Shown here: one piece after another, positions 7,647 to 16,080 of the stretch | Layout: every line of letters begins with the position of its first letter | Numbering within the stretch: position 1 is the first letter of the stretch | NCBI GenBank assembly: GCA_052143655.1 | Contig: JBKQSL010000458.1 | Coordinates: forward strand, 1-19,432 | Direction of reading: 5' to 3' | Source: CAVSUR01 sp052143655 | GTDB lineage: Bacteria; Actinomycetota; Actinomycetes; Streptosporangiales; Streptosporangiaceae | Length of the DNA: 19,432 nucleotides | Notes under the pieces: generated by a model | Databases searched by the model: none | What the model was told of the DNA's origin: nothing | The model's input: the letters and a program-made list of their open reading frames with translations, nothing else | Position numbers and translations under genes: made by a program

Positions 7647-8105
7647 TTACCGGCGGAACTGCACCAGCAGGAGCCAGCGCCCGGCCGCCAGGACGATGAC
7701 CAGCACCGTGGCGGCCGCCATCACGCGAAAACCGCCCGCGGCCCACTGCACCGCGCTGGCGACCAGCGCGGTCCGGGAAGCGTCGGCGGCCCTGTCGTGG
7801 ATGAACCCGGCCACCGTGCCCGCCACCACGTAGGCGAGCGCGGGTACCGGGATGATCAGGTAGACGGCGTCCGCCCTGACGGCGAAACCAGCGATCAGCG
7901 TCCCTGCGATCAGGCAGGCGCCGAGTGCGAATCCCGGCTCACTGCCCGCCGCCACGGTGTACGCGGCGCCGAGCACGGCGCTGCCGACCACGATGCTCAC
8001 GCCGAGCCGGGCGGGCCGCGATCCCCACCACCGAGCCGACCAGTCCGGCTCGGGTGACTGCCGCCTGCGCGGCTCAGCGTGCCGGCTGGGATAAGATTCC
8101 GGCAC
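7647..8105 (-). CDS. DUF6542-like four-helix membrane protein
   Basis: About 152 residues from GTG 8105. A short Arg/Pro-rich tail (about 35 residues) leads into four hydrophobic helices: LGVSIVVGSAVLGAAYTVAA, GFALGACLIAGTLIAGFAV, YLIIPVPALAYVVAGTVAG and FRVMAAATVLVIVLAAG. The layout, with a variable polar N-terminus and a compact four-helix domain ending at the C-terminus, fits the actinobacterial DUF6542 family, which has no established function. The start is uncertain: the frame stays open upstream to ATG 8215 and beyond, but that would run into the divergent LCP gene. Neither start has a good ribosome site. It converges with the envelope operon (80 bp apart) and diverges from the LCP gene. 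Confidence 0.72.
   Translation of the reverse strand: MPESYPSRHAEPRRRQSPEPDWSARWWGSRPARLGVSIVVGSAVLGAAYTVAAGSEPGFALGACLIAGTLIAGFAVRADAVYLIIPVPALAYVVAGTVAGFIHDRAADASRTALVASAVQWAAGGFRVMAAATVLVIVLAAGRWLLLVQFRR
8092..8097 (+). promoter_or_regulatory. Possible -10 element for the LCP gene
   Basis: TAAGAT sits in a rare AT-rich patch (GGGATAAGATTCC) between the divergent DUF6542 and LCP genes, about 148 bases before the LCP start. It fits the TAnnnT pattern of housekeeping actinobacterial promoters. No good -35 is visible 17 bases upstream, so the call is weak. It overlaps the first codons of the DUF6542 gene if that starts at 8105. Confidence 0.3.
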
Positions 8106-8244
8106 GTCAGCATGCCAGCGCGGGTCAGCGCCGGGATCTCGTAGCTCCAGTCTGGGCTCCCGAAGGGCTTGCGGGTGCGGGCCGGCTCGCCGACTGCACC
8201 TGGTGGACACCGTCATGCTAGTGGGCAGCCCGCGAGGGGACGCG

Positions 8245-9858
8245 ATGCACAGCCGGGGCTTTAACCAGCAGATGGACGACGGCGAGGATACCGGCCGCCT
8301 GCGGCCGCCATCGTTCGCCGCGCCGTCCGCCAGCCGCCGGCACGGCGGTGGCGCACCGCGGGCGCGCCGCATGGCCGGCCGGGCCGGGTACGGCCTCGCC
8401 TGCATCGCCGCGTCCCTGGCGCTGGTCATCAGCGGCCTGTCGTACTTCCTCGTGCGCGATGTGAGCAGCATCGGCGGCTCGCACGCGATTGTCAGCGGCC
8501 CGTCCATCGGGCCGCAGAACATCCTGCTGATGGGGCTGGAAAGCCGTCGCGGCTGGAACGGCAACATCCTGCCGCGCAGCGTCCTGGCCAAGCTGCACGC
8601 CGGCAGCCGGCAGGGAGTGCTGAACGGGGTCGGCGGCAACGACACCAACACGCTGATCCTCATCCACGTCTTCGCCGGCGGCCGGCGTGCTGTCGGGTTC
8701 TCGATTCCGCGCGATGACTGGGTCAACTTCGCCGGCACGGTGGGACCGCAGCAGCAAGGCAAGATCGACCAGGCCTACGGCGTGAGCATGTACTTCGAGC
8801 AGGGCATCCTGCGGCAGAAGTACCCGAGCATGAGCCAGGACCAGCTGGCATTCCTCGGCAACGAGGCCGGGCGCAAGGCGGCCGTGGACACGGTCGAGAA
8901 GCTCACCGGCGCGCACGTCGACCACTTCGCCGAGGTGAACCTGGACGGCTTCTACCAGCTGGCCAAGGTCTTCGGCGGCGTGGAGGTCTGCCTGCGCCAC
9001 CCGGTCAACGACCCGTACTCTGGAGCGCACTTCCGGGCCGGCTACCAGCACCTCAACGCCGAGCAGGCGCTGGCGTTCGTCCGCCAGCGGCATGGGCTGG
9101 CCAACGGCGACCTGGACCGCACGCACCGCCAGCAGGCGTTCCTGGACTCGGTGATGCACCAGCTGCGCACCGAGGGAACGCTCAGCGACCTGTCCAAGCT
9201 GCAGGCGCTGCTCGCGGTGGCGAAGCGGTACGTCATCACCGACTCGGGCTGGAACCTGCTCGACTTCGCCGCCCAGATGCGCGGCCTGACCAGCGGCAAC
9301 CTGGTGTTCCACACGCTGCCGATCAAGGGCTATGCGCTGATCGACGGCCAGGACGCCAACGTGGTCGCTCCGGCCCAGATCAAGACCATCGTGCACGCCG
9401 CCTTCTACCCCAAGCCGGCTGTGCACCGGTCCCGGGGACCCCGGGCGCCGCAGGCCAAGAGCATTACCGTAGACGTGCGCAACGGCGGGTACACCGCGGG
9501 ACTGGCCGGGCAGGTGTCGGCCAAGTTCGCCGCGGCGGGATACCGGACCGGCAAGCCGGGCAATACCGCCTACCGCGCCGTCACCGCGATCCGCTACGGC
9601 GCGGGCGCTGCCGCCGCCGCGCAGGCGATCGCCCGGCTGTTCGGGGTCACTGCCGTCGTGACCGCGACGATCCCGGCCGGGCAGGTCCATGTCCTGCTCG
9701 GCGCGGCCGCCACGGTGCCGGCGAGCATCCCGGCCATCGGCCCTGCCACCGGCGCCAGCCATGCGGCTGGCGCGCCGGCGTCGCCCGCGGCCATCCCCAC
9801 GACCGGCCCGCAGGGCGGCGCGGTGTCTGCCCGGGACGGCATCCCCTGCGTGAACTGA
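8245..9858 (+). CDS. LytR-CpsA-Psr (LCP) family glycopolymer transferase with LytR_C domain
   Basis: 537 residues from ATG 8245, chosen because GAGGGGA lies five bases upstream; in-frame GTG/ATG codons at 8203-8221 lack such a site. LCP proteins transfer lipid-linked teichoic-acid-like or arabinogalactan-type polymers to peptidoglycan on the outer membrane face. Residues about 50-72 are a membrane helix (CIAASLALVISGLSYFLV). The LCP domain follows (about 90-335): NILLMGLESR, NDTNTLILIHV, VGFSIPRDDWV with the conserved Arg near 156, KIDQAYG, and LNAEQALAFVRQRHGLANGD with DLDRTHRQQAFLD. A LytR_C domain (about 405-490, ITVDVRNGGYTAGLAGQVS) and an Ala/Pro tail complete it. The order and length are normal for the family. 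It stands alone in its orientation, with a strong hairpin 31 bases after its stop. Confidence 0.95.
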   Translation: MHSRGFNQQMDDGEDTGRLRPPSFAAPSASRRHGGGAPRARRMAGRAGYGLACIAASLALVISGLSYFLVRDVSSIGGSHAIVSGPSIGPQNILLMGLESRRGWNGNILPRSVLAKLHAGSRQGVLNGVGGNDTNTLILIHVFAGGRRAVGFSIPRDDWVNFAGTVGPQQQGKIDQAYGVSMYFEQGILRQKYPSMSQDQLAFLGNEAGRKAAVDTVEKLTGAHVDHFAEVNLDGFYQLAKVFGGVEVCLRHPVNDPYSGAHFRAGYQHLNAEQALAFVRQRHGLANGDLDRTHRQQAFLDSVMHQLRTEGTLSDLSKLQALLAVAKRYVITDSGWNLLDFAAQMRGLTSGNLVFHTLPIKGYALIDGQDANVVAPAQIKTIVHAAFYPKPAVHRSRGPRAPQAKSITVDVRNGGYTAGLAGQVSAKFAAAGYRTGKPGNTAYRAVTAIRYGAGAAAAAQAIARLFGVTAVVTATIPAGQVHVLLGAAATVPASIPAIGPATGASHAAGAPASPAAIPTTGPQGGAVSARDGIPCVN

Positions 9859-9888
9859 CGGCCCTCGCCGGCGCCTGATCGCGCACCG

Positions 9889-9911
9889 CCGCGCGGGCTG
9901 GGCCCGCGCGG
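9889..9911. terminator. GC hairpin between convergent genes
   Basis: A perfect 10-bp inverted repeat, CCGCGCGGGC and GCCCGCGCGG, flanks a 3-base loop. It lies between the LCP gene (ending 9858) and the membrane-protein gene on the minus strand (ending 9938), so it can end transcription from both. There is no T tract, which is common for actinobacterial terminators. Confidence 0.75.
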
Positions 9912-9937
9912 GACGCCCATGCCCGAGGCGTCCCTGA

Positions 9938-11152
9938 TCAGTCCCGCGCCGGCCAGCGCGGGGACTGCTCCTGCGGCGTGCCAGGCCTGGCGGCGGGCAG
10001 CCCGGATGCGACTGGCGGCGGTGCGAACGACGGCGGCGCGGACGGCCGGGCGGGCCCGGGCGGGTCCGGTATAACCGGGTACCTGCTGAGCAGCAGCCAG
10101 CCGCAGGAGACGACCAGCACGAGGACGAACAGGGAGTAGAGCCAGAACGCAGCCGTGACGCCGGTGGTGATCGTCAGGCCGGCCCGGGCGGCAGCACCTG
10201 GCGTGATCCCGAACTGGGCCGCCGAGGTGCCCGCGTGCACCTCGGCGAGCGCGGAAATCTGCTGGCCCACCAGCGGCACGGTGGCGCCGGCCAGCAGCGC
10301 AGCCCCCAGCCGGGCCGGGCGGCACAGGGCCGCCATGGCCACCACGGCCACTATCGCGACCATCACCGCCATGTTCCCGGCGATGACCAGGGCGGGGTTG
10401 GCAAAGGCGTTGCCGGCCGTCAGGGTCTGCACGGGGCCGGCCGCGGTCTGCAGGGTGTACCGGTCCCAGGACGGGGCGAACGTGATCGCCGCGCCGACCG
10501 CGGCGACCGTCAGCACAGCAACCGTCGGCGTGTCGCAGCGCTGCGGCCGTCGCGGGCCGCCCGCCGGCCGGATCCCCCAGGCCACCCCCGCCCCGGCCGT
10601 GCAGATCACCCAGCCCATCAGGCTGAGCACAAGGCCGGTGCCCACGGCGCTCGCGCTCCCCGCGAGCGCCGTGCCGAGATCGGCCAGGAACAGCCCGAAC
10701 GTGACGATGCCCGCGCCCAGGCCGAGCAGGGCCCCCGCTCGAAGCCGGGCACCGCCGCGCAGGATGAGCACGGCGCTGGCCGCCCAGGTGACCAGGTAAA
10801 TCGCATGCGGCACTAGTTCGTCCGGGTGCCCGGCCAGGCTCGCAGCGCCGAAATACCCGGGGAACAGCCCGGCGATCCCGGACAGCACGCCGACGACGAT
10901 CAGGGCGGCAGCCAGGTCGGCGCGCCCGCGGCTGCCCGGCGGGTCTGCCGGGACAGCGATCTCGGCCGCCGTGATGGCGCTGGCCGACTCGATCTGGGTG
11001 AACCTGGACCATGCGGCCGCCCAGCCGCCCGGGGTCTGCGGCCACCACTGCACCGGCTGCGGCGCTGCCACCGGCCAGATGCCGTACCAGCCCGGCCCCT
11101 GCCCGATCTCGTAACGCGCGCCTCGATAGGCGATCGCCACGTCTTCTCGCAC
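9938..11152 (-). CDS. Eight-helix membrane protein of unknown function
   Basis: 404 residues from GTG 11152. AAGGGA five bases upstream supports this start, although the open frame extends much further. Residues 1-55 form a polar, aromatic-rich segment (YRGARYEIGQGPGWYGIWP, then QWWPQTPGGWAAAWSRF). I have an impression of similar segments at the N-terminus of other actinobacterial membrane proteins, but I know of no assigned function. Eight hydrophobic helices follow, among them LAAALIVVGVLSGIAGLFPG and FWLYSLFVLVLVVSCGWLLL, and a Pro-rich cytoplasmic tail ends the protein. There are no obvious charged catalytic motifs or transporter signatures in the helices. It converges on the LCP gene and diverges from the spermidine-synthase-like gene across about 190 bp. 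Confidence 0.85.
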   Translation of the reverse strand: MREDVAIAYRGARYEIGQGPGWYGIWPVAAPQPVQWWPQTPGGWAAAWSRFTQIESASAITAAEIAVPADPPGSRGRADLAAALIVVGVLSGIAGLFPGYFGAASLAGHPDELVPHAIYLVTWAASAVLILRGGARLRAGALLGLGAGIVTFGLFLADLGTALAGSASAVGTGLVLSLMGWVICTAGAGVAWGIRPAGGPRRPQRCDTPTVAVLTVAAVGAAITFAPSWDRYTLQTAAGPVQTLTAGNAFANPALVIAGNMAVMVAIVAVVAMAALCRPARLGAALLAGATVPLVGQQISALAEVHAGTSAAQFGITPGAAARAGLTITTGVTAAFWLYSLFVLVLVVSCGWLLLSRYPVIPDPPGPARPSAPPSFAPPPVASGLPAARPGTPQEQSPRWPARD

Positions 11153-11329
11153 GCCTGTCCCTTCCCGCCTCAGCTCACCTCGCGGACCCCGCCTAGCTTG
11201 GGAAGCCCGCCTGCACACTGGCTGAACGATTTCTCCGGTCTTGCCCGGCGCCAGGCCAGCGCCGGGGCGCGGCCTGCCGCCGGGCGGAACCCGCCGGAGC
11301 AAGCGCCCGGCGCAGCTGCCGGTGCCGAC

Positions 11330-11335
11330 AATACT
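11330..11335 (+). promoter_or_regulatory. Possible -10 element giving a leaderless transcript
   Basis: AATACT ends six bases before ATG 11342, so transcription would begin at or next to the start codon. The gene has no good ribosome site (only GAGAG close to the ATG). Leaderless mRNAs with this spacing are common in actinobacteria. No convincing -35 is visible. Confidence 0.35.
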
Positions 11336-11341
11336 GAGAGC

Positions 11342-12277
11342 ATGGCGCACCGGCAGCACCGCGGACGCCGGGCCGTCACCCGGGTCGTCGTCGATTCCGG
11401 CACCGCCGAGCTGGTCCCCGATCCGGATCCGGGGCGGCCCCGGGCCTGGACGCTGCTGCTGAACGGCGCTCCGCAGTCGCACGTGGACCTCGATGATCCG
11501 CAGTACCTGGCGTTCGACTACATGCGCCGGATAGCGGATCTCATCGATCTGGCCGCGCCGGCCGGAGACCCGCTGCGAGTCCTGCACCTGGGGGCGGGCG
11601 GGCTCACCCTGGCACGTTACGTCGCGGCGACCCGGCCGGGGTCGGCCCAGCTAGCGGTGGAAGCGGACGCTGCGCTGGCGGAACTGGTCCGGCAGCGGCT
11701 GCCGCTGAGCCAGCCCAGCCGCCGGGGGGCCGGGCACCGGGCCGGGCGGATCCGGGTCAGGACCGGGGATGCGCGCGCGGTGCTGGAGCAGGCCCCGGCC
11801 GGGTCCGCGGACCTGGTGATCGCGGACGTGTTCGGCGCGGCGCGGACGCCTGCCCACCTCACGTCGGCCGAGTTCACTGCCGTGGCCGGGCGGACGCTGC
11901 GTCCGCAGGGCATCTACGCGGCGAACATCGCCGACGGGCCGCCGCTGGCGGACGCGCGGGCCAGGGCAGCGGCGGTCTGGTCGGCGTTCCCGCATGCCTG
12001 CCTGATCGCTGACACGGCGGTCCTGCGCGGCCGCCGGCCCGGCAACCTGGTGCTCGCCGCCGCCCATCGCAGCCTGCCGACGGCGGCCCTGGCCCGGCGG
12101 CTGGCGGGCACGGCGCTGCGGACCCGGCTGATCCACGGCGCAGAGCTGGTCAGGTTCACCGCCGGAGCACGGCCCGCCGCTGACGCCGGCCTCGCCGCTG
12201 CACCGGGCGGGAAGCGAGCGGCCGGGCCGCCGCGCCCTGGCTCCGAGACGGCTGCGCCGCAGCCGCCGCCGGACTGA
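11342..12277 (+). CDS. Spermidine-synthase-like (SpeE-fold) protein
   Basis: 311 residues from ATG 11342. The open frame runs further upstream, but protein-like sequence begins here. The fold is the class I methyltransferase type used by polyamine aminopropyltransferases. DDPQYLAFDYMRRIADLID resembles the substrate-facing start of the domain. RVLHLGAGGLTLARYVAA (about 80-97) is the glycine-rich nucleotide-binding loop. VEADAAL carries the acidic residue after strand 2, RTGDARAVL follows, and LVIADVFGAARTPAHLTSAEF matches the Asp-containing loop of spermidine synthases. The last ~35 residues are low-complexity. Soluble actinobacterial relatives of this kind often lack proven polyamine activity, so the substrate is open. 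It stands alone and converges on the SARP regulator. Confidence 0.85.
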   Translation: MAHRQHRGRRAVTRVVVDSGTAELVPDPDPGRPRAWTLLLNGAPQSHVDLDDPQYLAFDYMRRIADLIDLAAPAGDPLRVLHLGAGGLTLARYVAATRPGSAQLAVEADAALAELVRQRLPLSQPSRRGAGHRAGRIRVRTGDARAVLEQAPAGSADLVIADVFGAARTPAHLTSAEFTAVAGRTLRPQGIYAANIADGPPLADARARAAAVWSAFPHACLIADTAVLRGRRPGNLVLAAAHRSLPTAALARRLAGTALRTRLIHGAELVRFTAGARPAADAGLAAAPGGKRAAGPPRPGSETAAPQPPPD

Positions 12278-12360
12278 CCGCTGGCACATGCGCAACCGGG
12301 CTGCGGCCGGACGGGCGCACCCCCGGGTCCTGCCGCTGGTTCGCTCCGGCATCGCCGCAG

Positions 12361-15267
12361 TCACCGAGCGCGGCTAAGAGCGCCGTCGGCAGGCCGGGCG
12401 AGCCTGCCCCGAACCAGGTCAGCGTGGGGATGGCGCAGGTTCTCGAGGATTTCGAGCGCCTGCTCCCAGGCGGCGCGCGCATCCGCGAGCTGACCGGCCG
12501 CCCAGCGAGCGTCGCCGATGTGGGTGAGCGTTTCTGCCTCGCCGGGGCGGCTCCCGGTCTCACGGTTGAGGCCCAGCGAGCGCTGATAGCAGGCCGCGGC
12601 CTCGACGTGATGGCCCAGGTGCTGGTGGGCGTAGCCGATGCTGTCCAGGGTCCTGGCCTCGGCCTCGCGAAGACCGAGCGCATGCAGCTGCTTCAGTGCC
12701 TGCCCGCAGTAGTCCAGGGCCTCGTCGTACTGCCTGAGCTGAGCGTGAAACCAGCCGACGGCATTGCGGGCCTGCGCCTCGGCTGCCTCATCCCCTGCTG
12801 CGACCGCGGCCGCCAGCGCCAGCTGGGCCTGGTCGAGCGCCTCGCCATAACGGCCCTGGCAGTCCAGCACAACCGCCAGCGCATTGTGCACCCGGGCCTG
12901 CCCGGGCTTATCCCCGAGCGTGGTGAAGCCGTCGAGTGCCTGCGCCAGCCGCCGGTGCGCCTCGGGGTAGTCGCCGAGCCGTGCCTGGGCCAGGCCGCAC
13001 TGCGCATGCGCCTGTGCCTGGGCGGCACCGTCGCCGAGCAGGCGCGCGGCCGTCAGCGCAATCCGCCCGGCATCGCCCAGGTCATGCCAGTGCCCGCGCA
13101 GGTCAAGGAAGTACGTCAGGGTCAGCGCCAGCTGCCATGCCTGCTCGGCGAAGCCGGCTTCCAGGGCGCGCGCGGCGGAGGCCATCAGGACCTCGCGCTC
13201 GGCCGCGAGCCATTCCAGCGCCTGCGCCGCATCGCGCAGCGGCTCGGGCGCGGCAGTCGGCTCGGCCAGGTCTGGCAGGATCGGGCTGCGGGCAGGCAGC
13301 AGCAGCGCTGCCGCCCGGCATGCCGTGTGCAGGTAGTGGTCGAGCATCCGGCGCTGGGCCGCGTGCCGCCCGGCTGCGCTCAGGTCGGCGTGCGCCCGCT
13401 CGGCGGCGTAGGCCCGCAGCAGGTCATGACAGCCGAACCGGCCCGCAGCGTGCTCGGTCAGCAGCTGCGCCCGGGTCAGCTCGGTCAGGCTGCGGTGCCC
13501 GTCCCGCTCGGGCAGCCCGGCCAGCGCCGCTGCGGCCCGGACGCTGACGTCCGGCCCTGGGTGCAGCCCGAGCGTGCGGAAGACCATGGCCGCCTGCGGG
13601 TCCAGCTGCTCGTAGGACCAGGAGAAGACGGCCCGGACGCTGGCCGCGGCATGCCCGGTGTCGAGAGCGTCCAGCCGCCCGCCGGCGTCGCGCAGCTCGG
13701 CGGCCAGCGACGCCAGCGACAGGCCCGGCTGGCTGGCGATGCGGGCGGCCGCGATGCTCAGGGCCAGCGGCAGCCGCGCGCACAGCCCGGTCAGCTCGGC
13801 CGCGGCGGCCATGTCAGCGGCGATCCGCCCGGCGCCCAGGCGGCGTGCCAGCAGCTCGTGCGCGTCGGCGTCGCCGAGCACGCCAAGCGACAGCGGGCTG
13901 GCGCCTTCCGCGGCAACCAGGCCGGTGAGCTGGCTGCGGCTGGTCACCAGCACCAGGCAGCCGGGGCTGGCCGGCAGCAGCGGGCGCACCTGGTCGACAT
14001 CACGGGCGTTGTCGAGCAGCACCAGCACGCGCCGGCCGGCCAGCAGGCTCCGGTACAGCGCCGCCTGGGCGTCCAGGCTGGCCGGAATCCGGCCCGCCTG
14101 GACGCCCAGCGCGCCGAGGAACTGCCGGACTGCCTCGCCCGCCGGCATCGGCACGCCCGCCGGGTCGACACCGCGCAGGTTCACGTACAGCTGCCCGTCC
14201 GGGAACTGCCTGGCGACCTGATGAGCGAAATGCACCGCCAGCGCTGTCTTGCCCACCCCCGCCGTCCCGTCGATGGCCGCGATCAGCACGCCCAGGCCAT
14301 CTCCCGCAGCCTGCGCCGCCAGCGCGGAAAGCCACTTCAGCTCCTCATCACGGCCAGCGAAATGCCGCGCGCCGGCGGGCAGCTGCCGGGGAATCACCAG
14401 ATCCGCAGCGGCCGGGCCGCCGCGCCCGTTCGCGGCCGCGGGCTGGCCCGGGCCGGACTGCGGACGGCGCGCACTGGCCTGCCCGGACGCCGCCGCCGGC
14501 GGCTGCCCGGCAGCCGGGCTCATCAGCTGCGGGTCCGCGGCCAGGATGCGCTGATAGAGCAGCTTGAGCTCCGGTCCGGGATCGATGCCGAGCTCATCGG
14601 CCAAGACACGCTGCACGCCCTGGTAGACGGCGAGAGCATCGGCCTGCCGGGCACTGCGGTACAGCGCCAGCATCAGCTGTGCGTGGACCCCCTCCCGCAG
14701 CGGATACGCCGCCGTGAGCTGGCGCAGCTCCGGCACCACCGCATCATGGCGCCCCAGCTGAAGATCAGCATTTACGCGGGCAGCAAGCGCCCGCAGCCGC
14801 TGATCATTCAGCCGCGCCGCCTCCCGCTCGCGCAGCAGCCGCGACGGGATATCCGCCAGCGGCTCACCCCGCCACAGCTCCAGCGCCTGCCCCAGCAGGA
14901 CAGCCGCCTGCTCCCACAGCCCCGCCTCAGCCGCCGCATGACCATGCCCCGCCAGCGCCGTGAACTGCGCCACGTCAAACTCGCCATCGGCCAGGTCCAG
15001 GCAGTACCCGGCCGGCCGGGTACTGATCACCGCCGCCCCCGACGGGCCGAGGCTGACCCGCAGCCGCTGGACGGCGCTGTGCAGCGCGCCCCGGGCACCC
15101 GCAGGCGGCTCGCCGTCCCACAGCGAGTCGGCAAGGGCATCAAGGCTGACCGCCCGCCCCGCCTCCAGCAGCAGGGCCGCCAGCAGCACCCGCTGACGGG
15201 GCGCCGACACGGTTATTCGCCGCGCACCGTCACGGACCAGCAGCGGGCCGAGCAGCCCGAACTCCAC
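12361..15267 (-). CDS. AfsR-type SARP transcriptional regulator (BTAD, NB-ARC, TPR)
   Basis: 968 residues from GTG 15267, preceded by GGAGAGGTG with a six-base spacer; GTG 15276 is in frame but too close to that site. Residues about 1-90 are an OmpR-like winged-helix DNA-binding domain (FGLLGPLLVRDG, RQRVLLAALLLEAGRAVSLD, AVQRLRVSLG). The bacterial transcriptional activation domain follows (about 95-245, ending DELGIDPGPELKLLYQRIL). After a Pro/Ala/Gly linker comes an NB-ARC ATPase: P-loop GTAGVGKTALAV with Lys near 340, Walker B VLVLLDNARD, and LPLALSIAAARIA. From about 640 to the end there are TPR-like helical repeats (ALDQAQLALAAA, ALDYCGQALKQL, CYQRSLGLNRE). Such proteins switch on specialised metabolism or development when ATP or ligand relieves the NB-ARC. 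No adjacent biosynthetic cluster is seen. The 976-residue frame on the opposite strand is its antisense shadow. Confidence 0.95.
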   Translation of the reverse strand: MEFGLLGPLLVRDGARRITVSAPRQRVLLAALLLEAGRAVSLDALADSLWDGEPPAGARGALHSAVQRLRVSLGPSGAAVISTRPAGYCLDLADGEFDVAQFTALAGHGHAAAEAGLWEQAAVLLGQALELWRGEPLADIPSRLLREREAARLNDQRLRALAARVNADLQLGRHDAVVPELRQLTAAYPLREGVHAQLMLALYRSARQADALAVYQGVQRVLADELGIDPGPELKLLYQRILAADPQLMSPAAGQPPAAASGQASARRPQSGPGQPAAANGRGGPAAADLVIPRQLPAGARHFAGRDEELKWLSALAAQAAGDGLGVLIAAIDGTAGVGKTALAVHFAHQVARQFPDGQLYVNLRGVDPAGVPMPAGEAVRQFLGALGVQAGRIPASLDAQAALYRSLLAGRRVLVLLDNARDVDQVRPLLPASPGCLVLVTSRSQLTGLVAAEGASPLSLGVLGDADAHELLARRLGAGRIAADMAAAAELTGLCARLPLALSIAAARIASQPGLSLASLAAELRDAGGRLDALDTGHAAASVRAVFSWSYEQLDPQAAMVFRTLGLHPGPDVSVRAAAALAGLPERDGHRSLTELTRAQLLTEHAAGRFGCHDLLRAYAAERAHADLSAAGRHAAQRRMLDHYLHTACRAAALLLPARSPILPDLAEPTAAPEPLRDAAQALEWLAAEREVLMASAARALEAGFAEQAWQLALTLTYFLDLRGHWHDLGDAGRIALTAARLLGDGAAQAQAHAQCGLAQARLGDYPEAHRRLAQALDGFTTLGDKPGQARVHNALAVVLDCQGRYGEALDQAQLALAAAVAAGDEAAEAQARNAVGWFHAQLRQYDEALDYCGQALKQLHALGLREAEARTLDSIGYAHQHLGHHVEAAACYQRSLGLNRETGSRPGEAETLTHIGDARWAAGQLADARAAWEQALEILENLRHPHADLVRGRLARPADGALSRAR

Positions 15268-15276
15268 GACCAGCAC

Positions 15277-15509
15277 CTCTCCCAGCTAGACACCGCAGCA
15301 GCGGCAGCCGAACCCGGTCGCACCCGATGTCACCGCAGCGTACCGGCAAGATGACCACTTGGTGAGCCTGGATGTCCGTTCTGACGGCAATTGGTGAGCG
15401 GTCGCTGGCAGCCTGATCCTCTAAATCGGCCTGCCTGGCGCCACAACCGGAGCGCCCGGGCCTCGGCGGCCACCGGAGCGCCAGCGGACCGGAGGAGTCT
15501 CGTGCGGAA
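15277..15509. promoter_or_regulatory. Divergent control region of the SARP and ATPase genes, with direct repeats
   Basis: About 230 bases separate the two divergent genes. TTGGTGAGC occurs at 15359-15367 and 15391-15399, 32 bases apart (about three helical turns), each preceded by a TGAC seven or nine bases before it. An AT-rich spot (CTCTAAATC) follows at 15419-15427. SARPs are known to bind direct repeats near promoters, so an operator for the neighbouring regulator is possible. I see no convincing -10/-35 pair. Confidence 0.35.
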
Positions 15510-16031
15510 ATGAGCGTCCCGTCGATCGTCGCACGCCACCGGACGGCTGCCGCCAGCTCGCCCCGGCCGGCCAGGGCCGTCAGCCATCTCCTCCTCCCGG
15601 CTGACGCCTGGCCGGCCGGGGCGTGTGACTGGCCGCTGCGCGGCTGCCGCGAGTTCCCGGCCGTGCCGGAGGCGGTGCGCAGCGCCCGGGCGGTCGCACG
15701 GCAGATGCTGCGCGAGTGGCACATCGATGCGCTCAGCGAAACGGTCGAGCTGCTCGTCTCCGAGATCGTCACGAACGCGGTGCGGGCCACGCCGCGGCGC
15801 CGCGGCGCGGCGGCACGGCGGCCAGTGCGGGTGTGGCTGTGCAGCGACACGCAGCGGGTGCTGATTCAGGTGTGGGACGGCGGCCGGCAGCGGCCTGCCG
15901 TCCAGGCCCCGGGCCCGGATGCCGAAGCCGGCCGCGGGCTGCTGCTGGTGGAAGCGCTCAGCGAGCAGTGGGGCTGCCTGGTTCTGGACGCGCAGCGCGG
16001 CAAGATCGTCTGGGCGCTCTGCGAGTCCTGA
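15510..16031 (+). CDS. RsbW-like ATP-binding protein (anti-sigma-factor kinase type)
   Basis: 173 residues from ATG 15510. GGAGGAG at 15491-15497 is a strong but somewhat distant ribosome site (12 bases). After a ~45-residue variable head comes a compact GHKL ATPase domain: FPAVPEAVRSARAVARQML helix, N box ELLVSEIVTNAVRA with Asn89, G1 box VWDGG, and G2 box GRGLLLVEAL at about 141-150, then WGCLVLDAQRGKIVWALCE. This short single-domain form is common in streptomycete-like genomes, where some members phosphorylate or sequester anti-anti-sigma factors or sigma factors. Its partner is unknown, with no STAS or sigma gene nearby. It is divergent from the SARP gene, and the shared region may couple their expression. 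Confidence 0.9.
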   Translation: MSVPSIVARHRTAAASSPRPARAVSHLLLPADAWPAGACDWPLRGCREFPAVPEAVRSARAVARQMLREWHIDALSETVELLVSEIVTNAVRATPRRRGAAARRPVRVWLCSDTQRVLIQVWDGGRQRPAVQAPGPDAEAGRGLLLVEALSEQWGCLVLDAQRGKIVWALCES

Positions 16032-16039
16032 CGCGAGCG

Positions 16040-16071
16040 CGGCGCTGGCCGGCCCGCACCGGCCGGCGCCG
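16040..16071. terminator. GC hairpin between convergent genes
   Basis: CGGCGCTGGCCGG and CCGGCCGGCGCCG pair over 13 positions (one T-G wobble) around a 6-base loop. The hairpin starts eight bases after the ATPase stop and ends nine bases before the stop of the convergent lactonase-like gene. It is well placed to end both transcripts. Confidence 0.75.
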
Positions 16072-16080
16072 CGGGCCGGC

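Noticed and set aside
8106..8762. Upstream extension of the DUF6542 gene to 371 residues
   Set aside because: The extra part would lie antisense to the LCP gene and has no membrane or domain character; real protein-like sequence begins close to 8105.
8218..9762. 514-codon minus-strand frame under the LCP gene
   Set aside because: Antisense shadow of a clear LCP coding sequence.
10826..11341. Upstream extension of the spermidine-synthase-like gene
   Set aside because: It overlaps the opposite-strand membrane-protein gene, and the translation is low-complexity until ATG 11342.
12424..15354. 976-codon open frame on the plus strand
   Set aside because: It is exactly antisense to the AfsR-type regulator, whose domains are unmistakable. 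The long open frame follows from the high GC at third positions, and its translation is Gln/Arg/Gly-rich with no domain.
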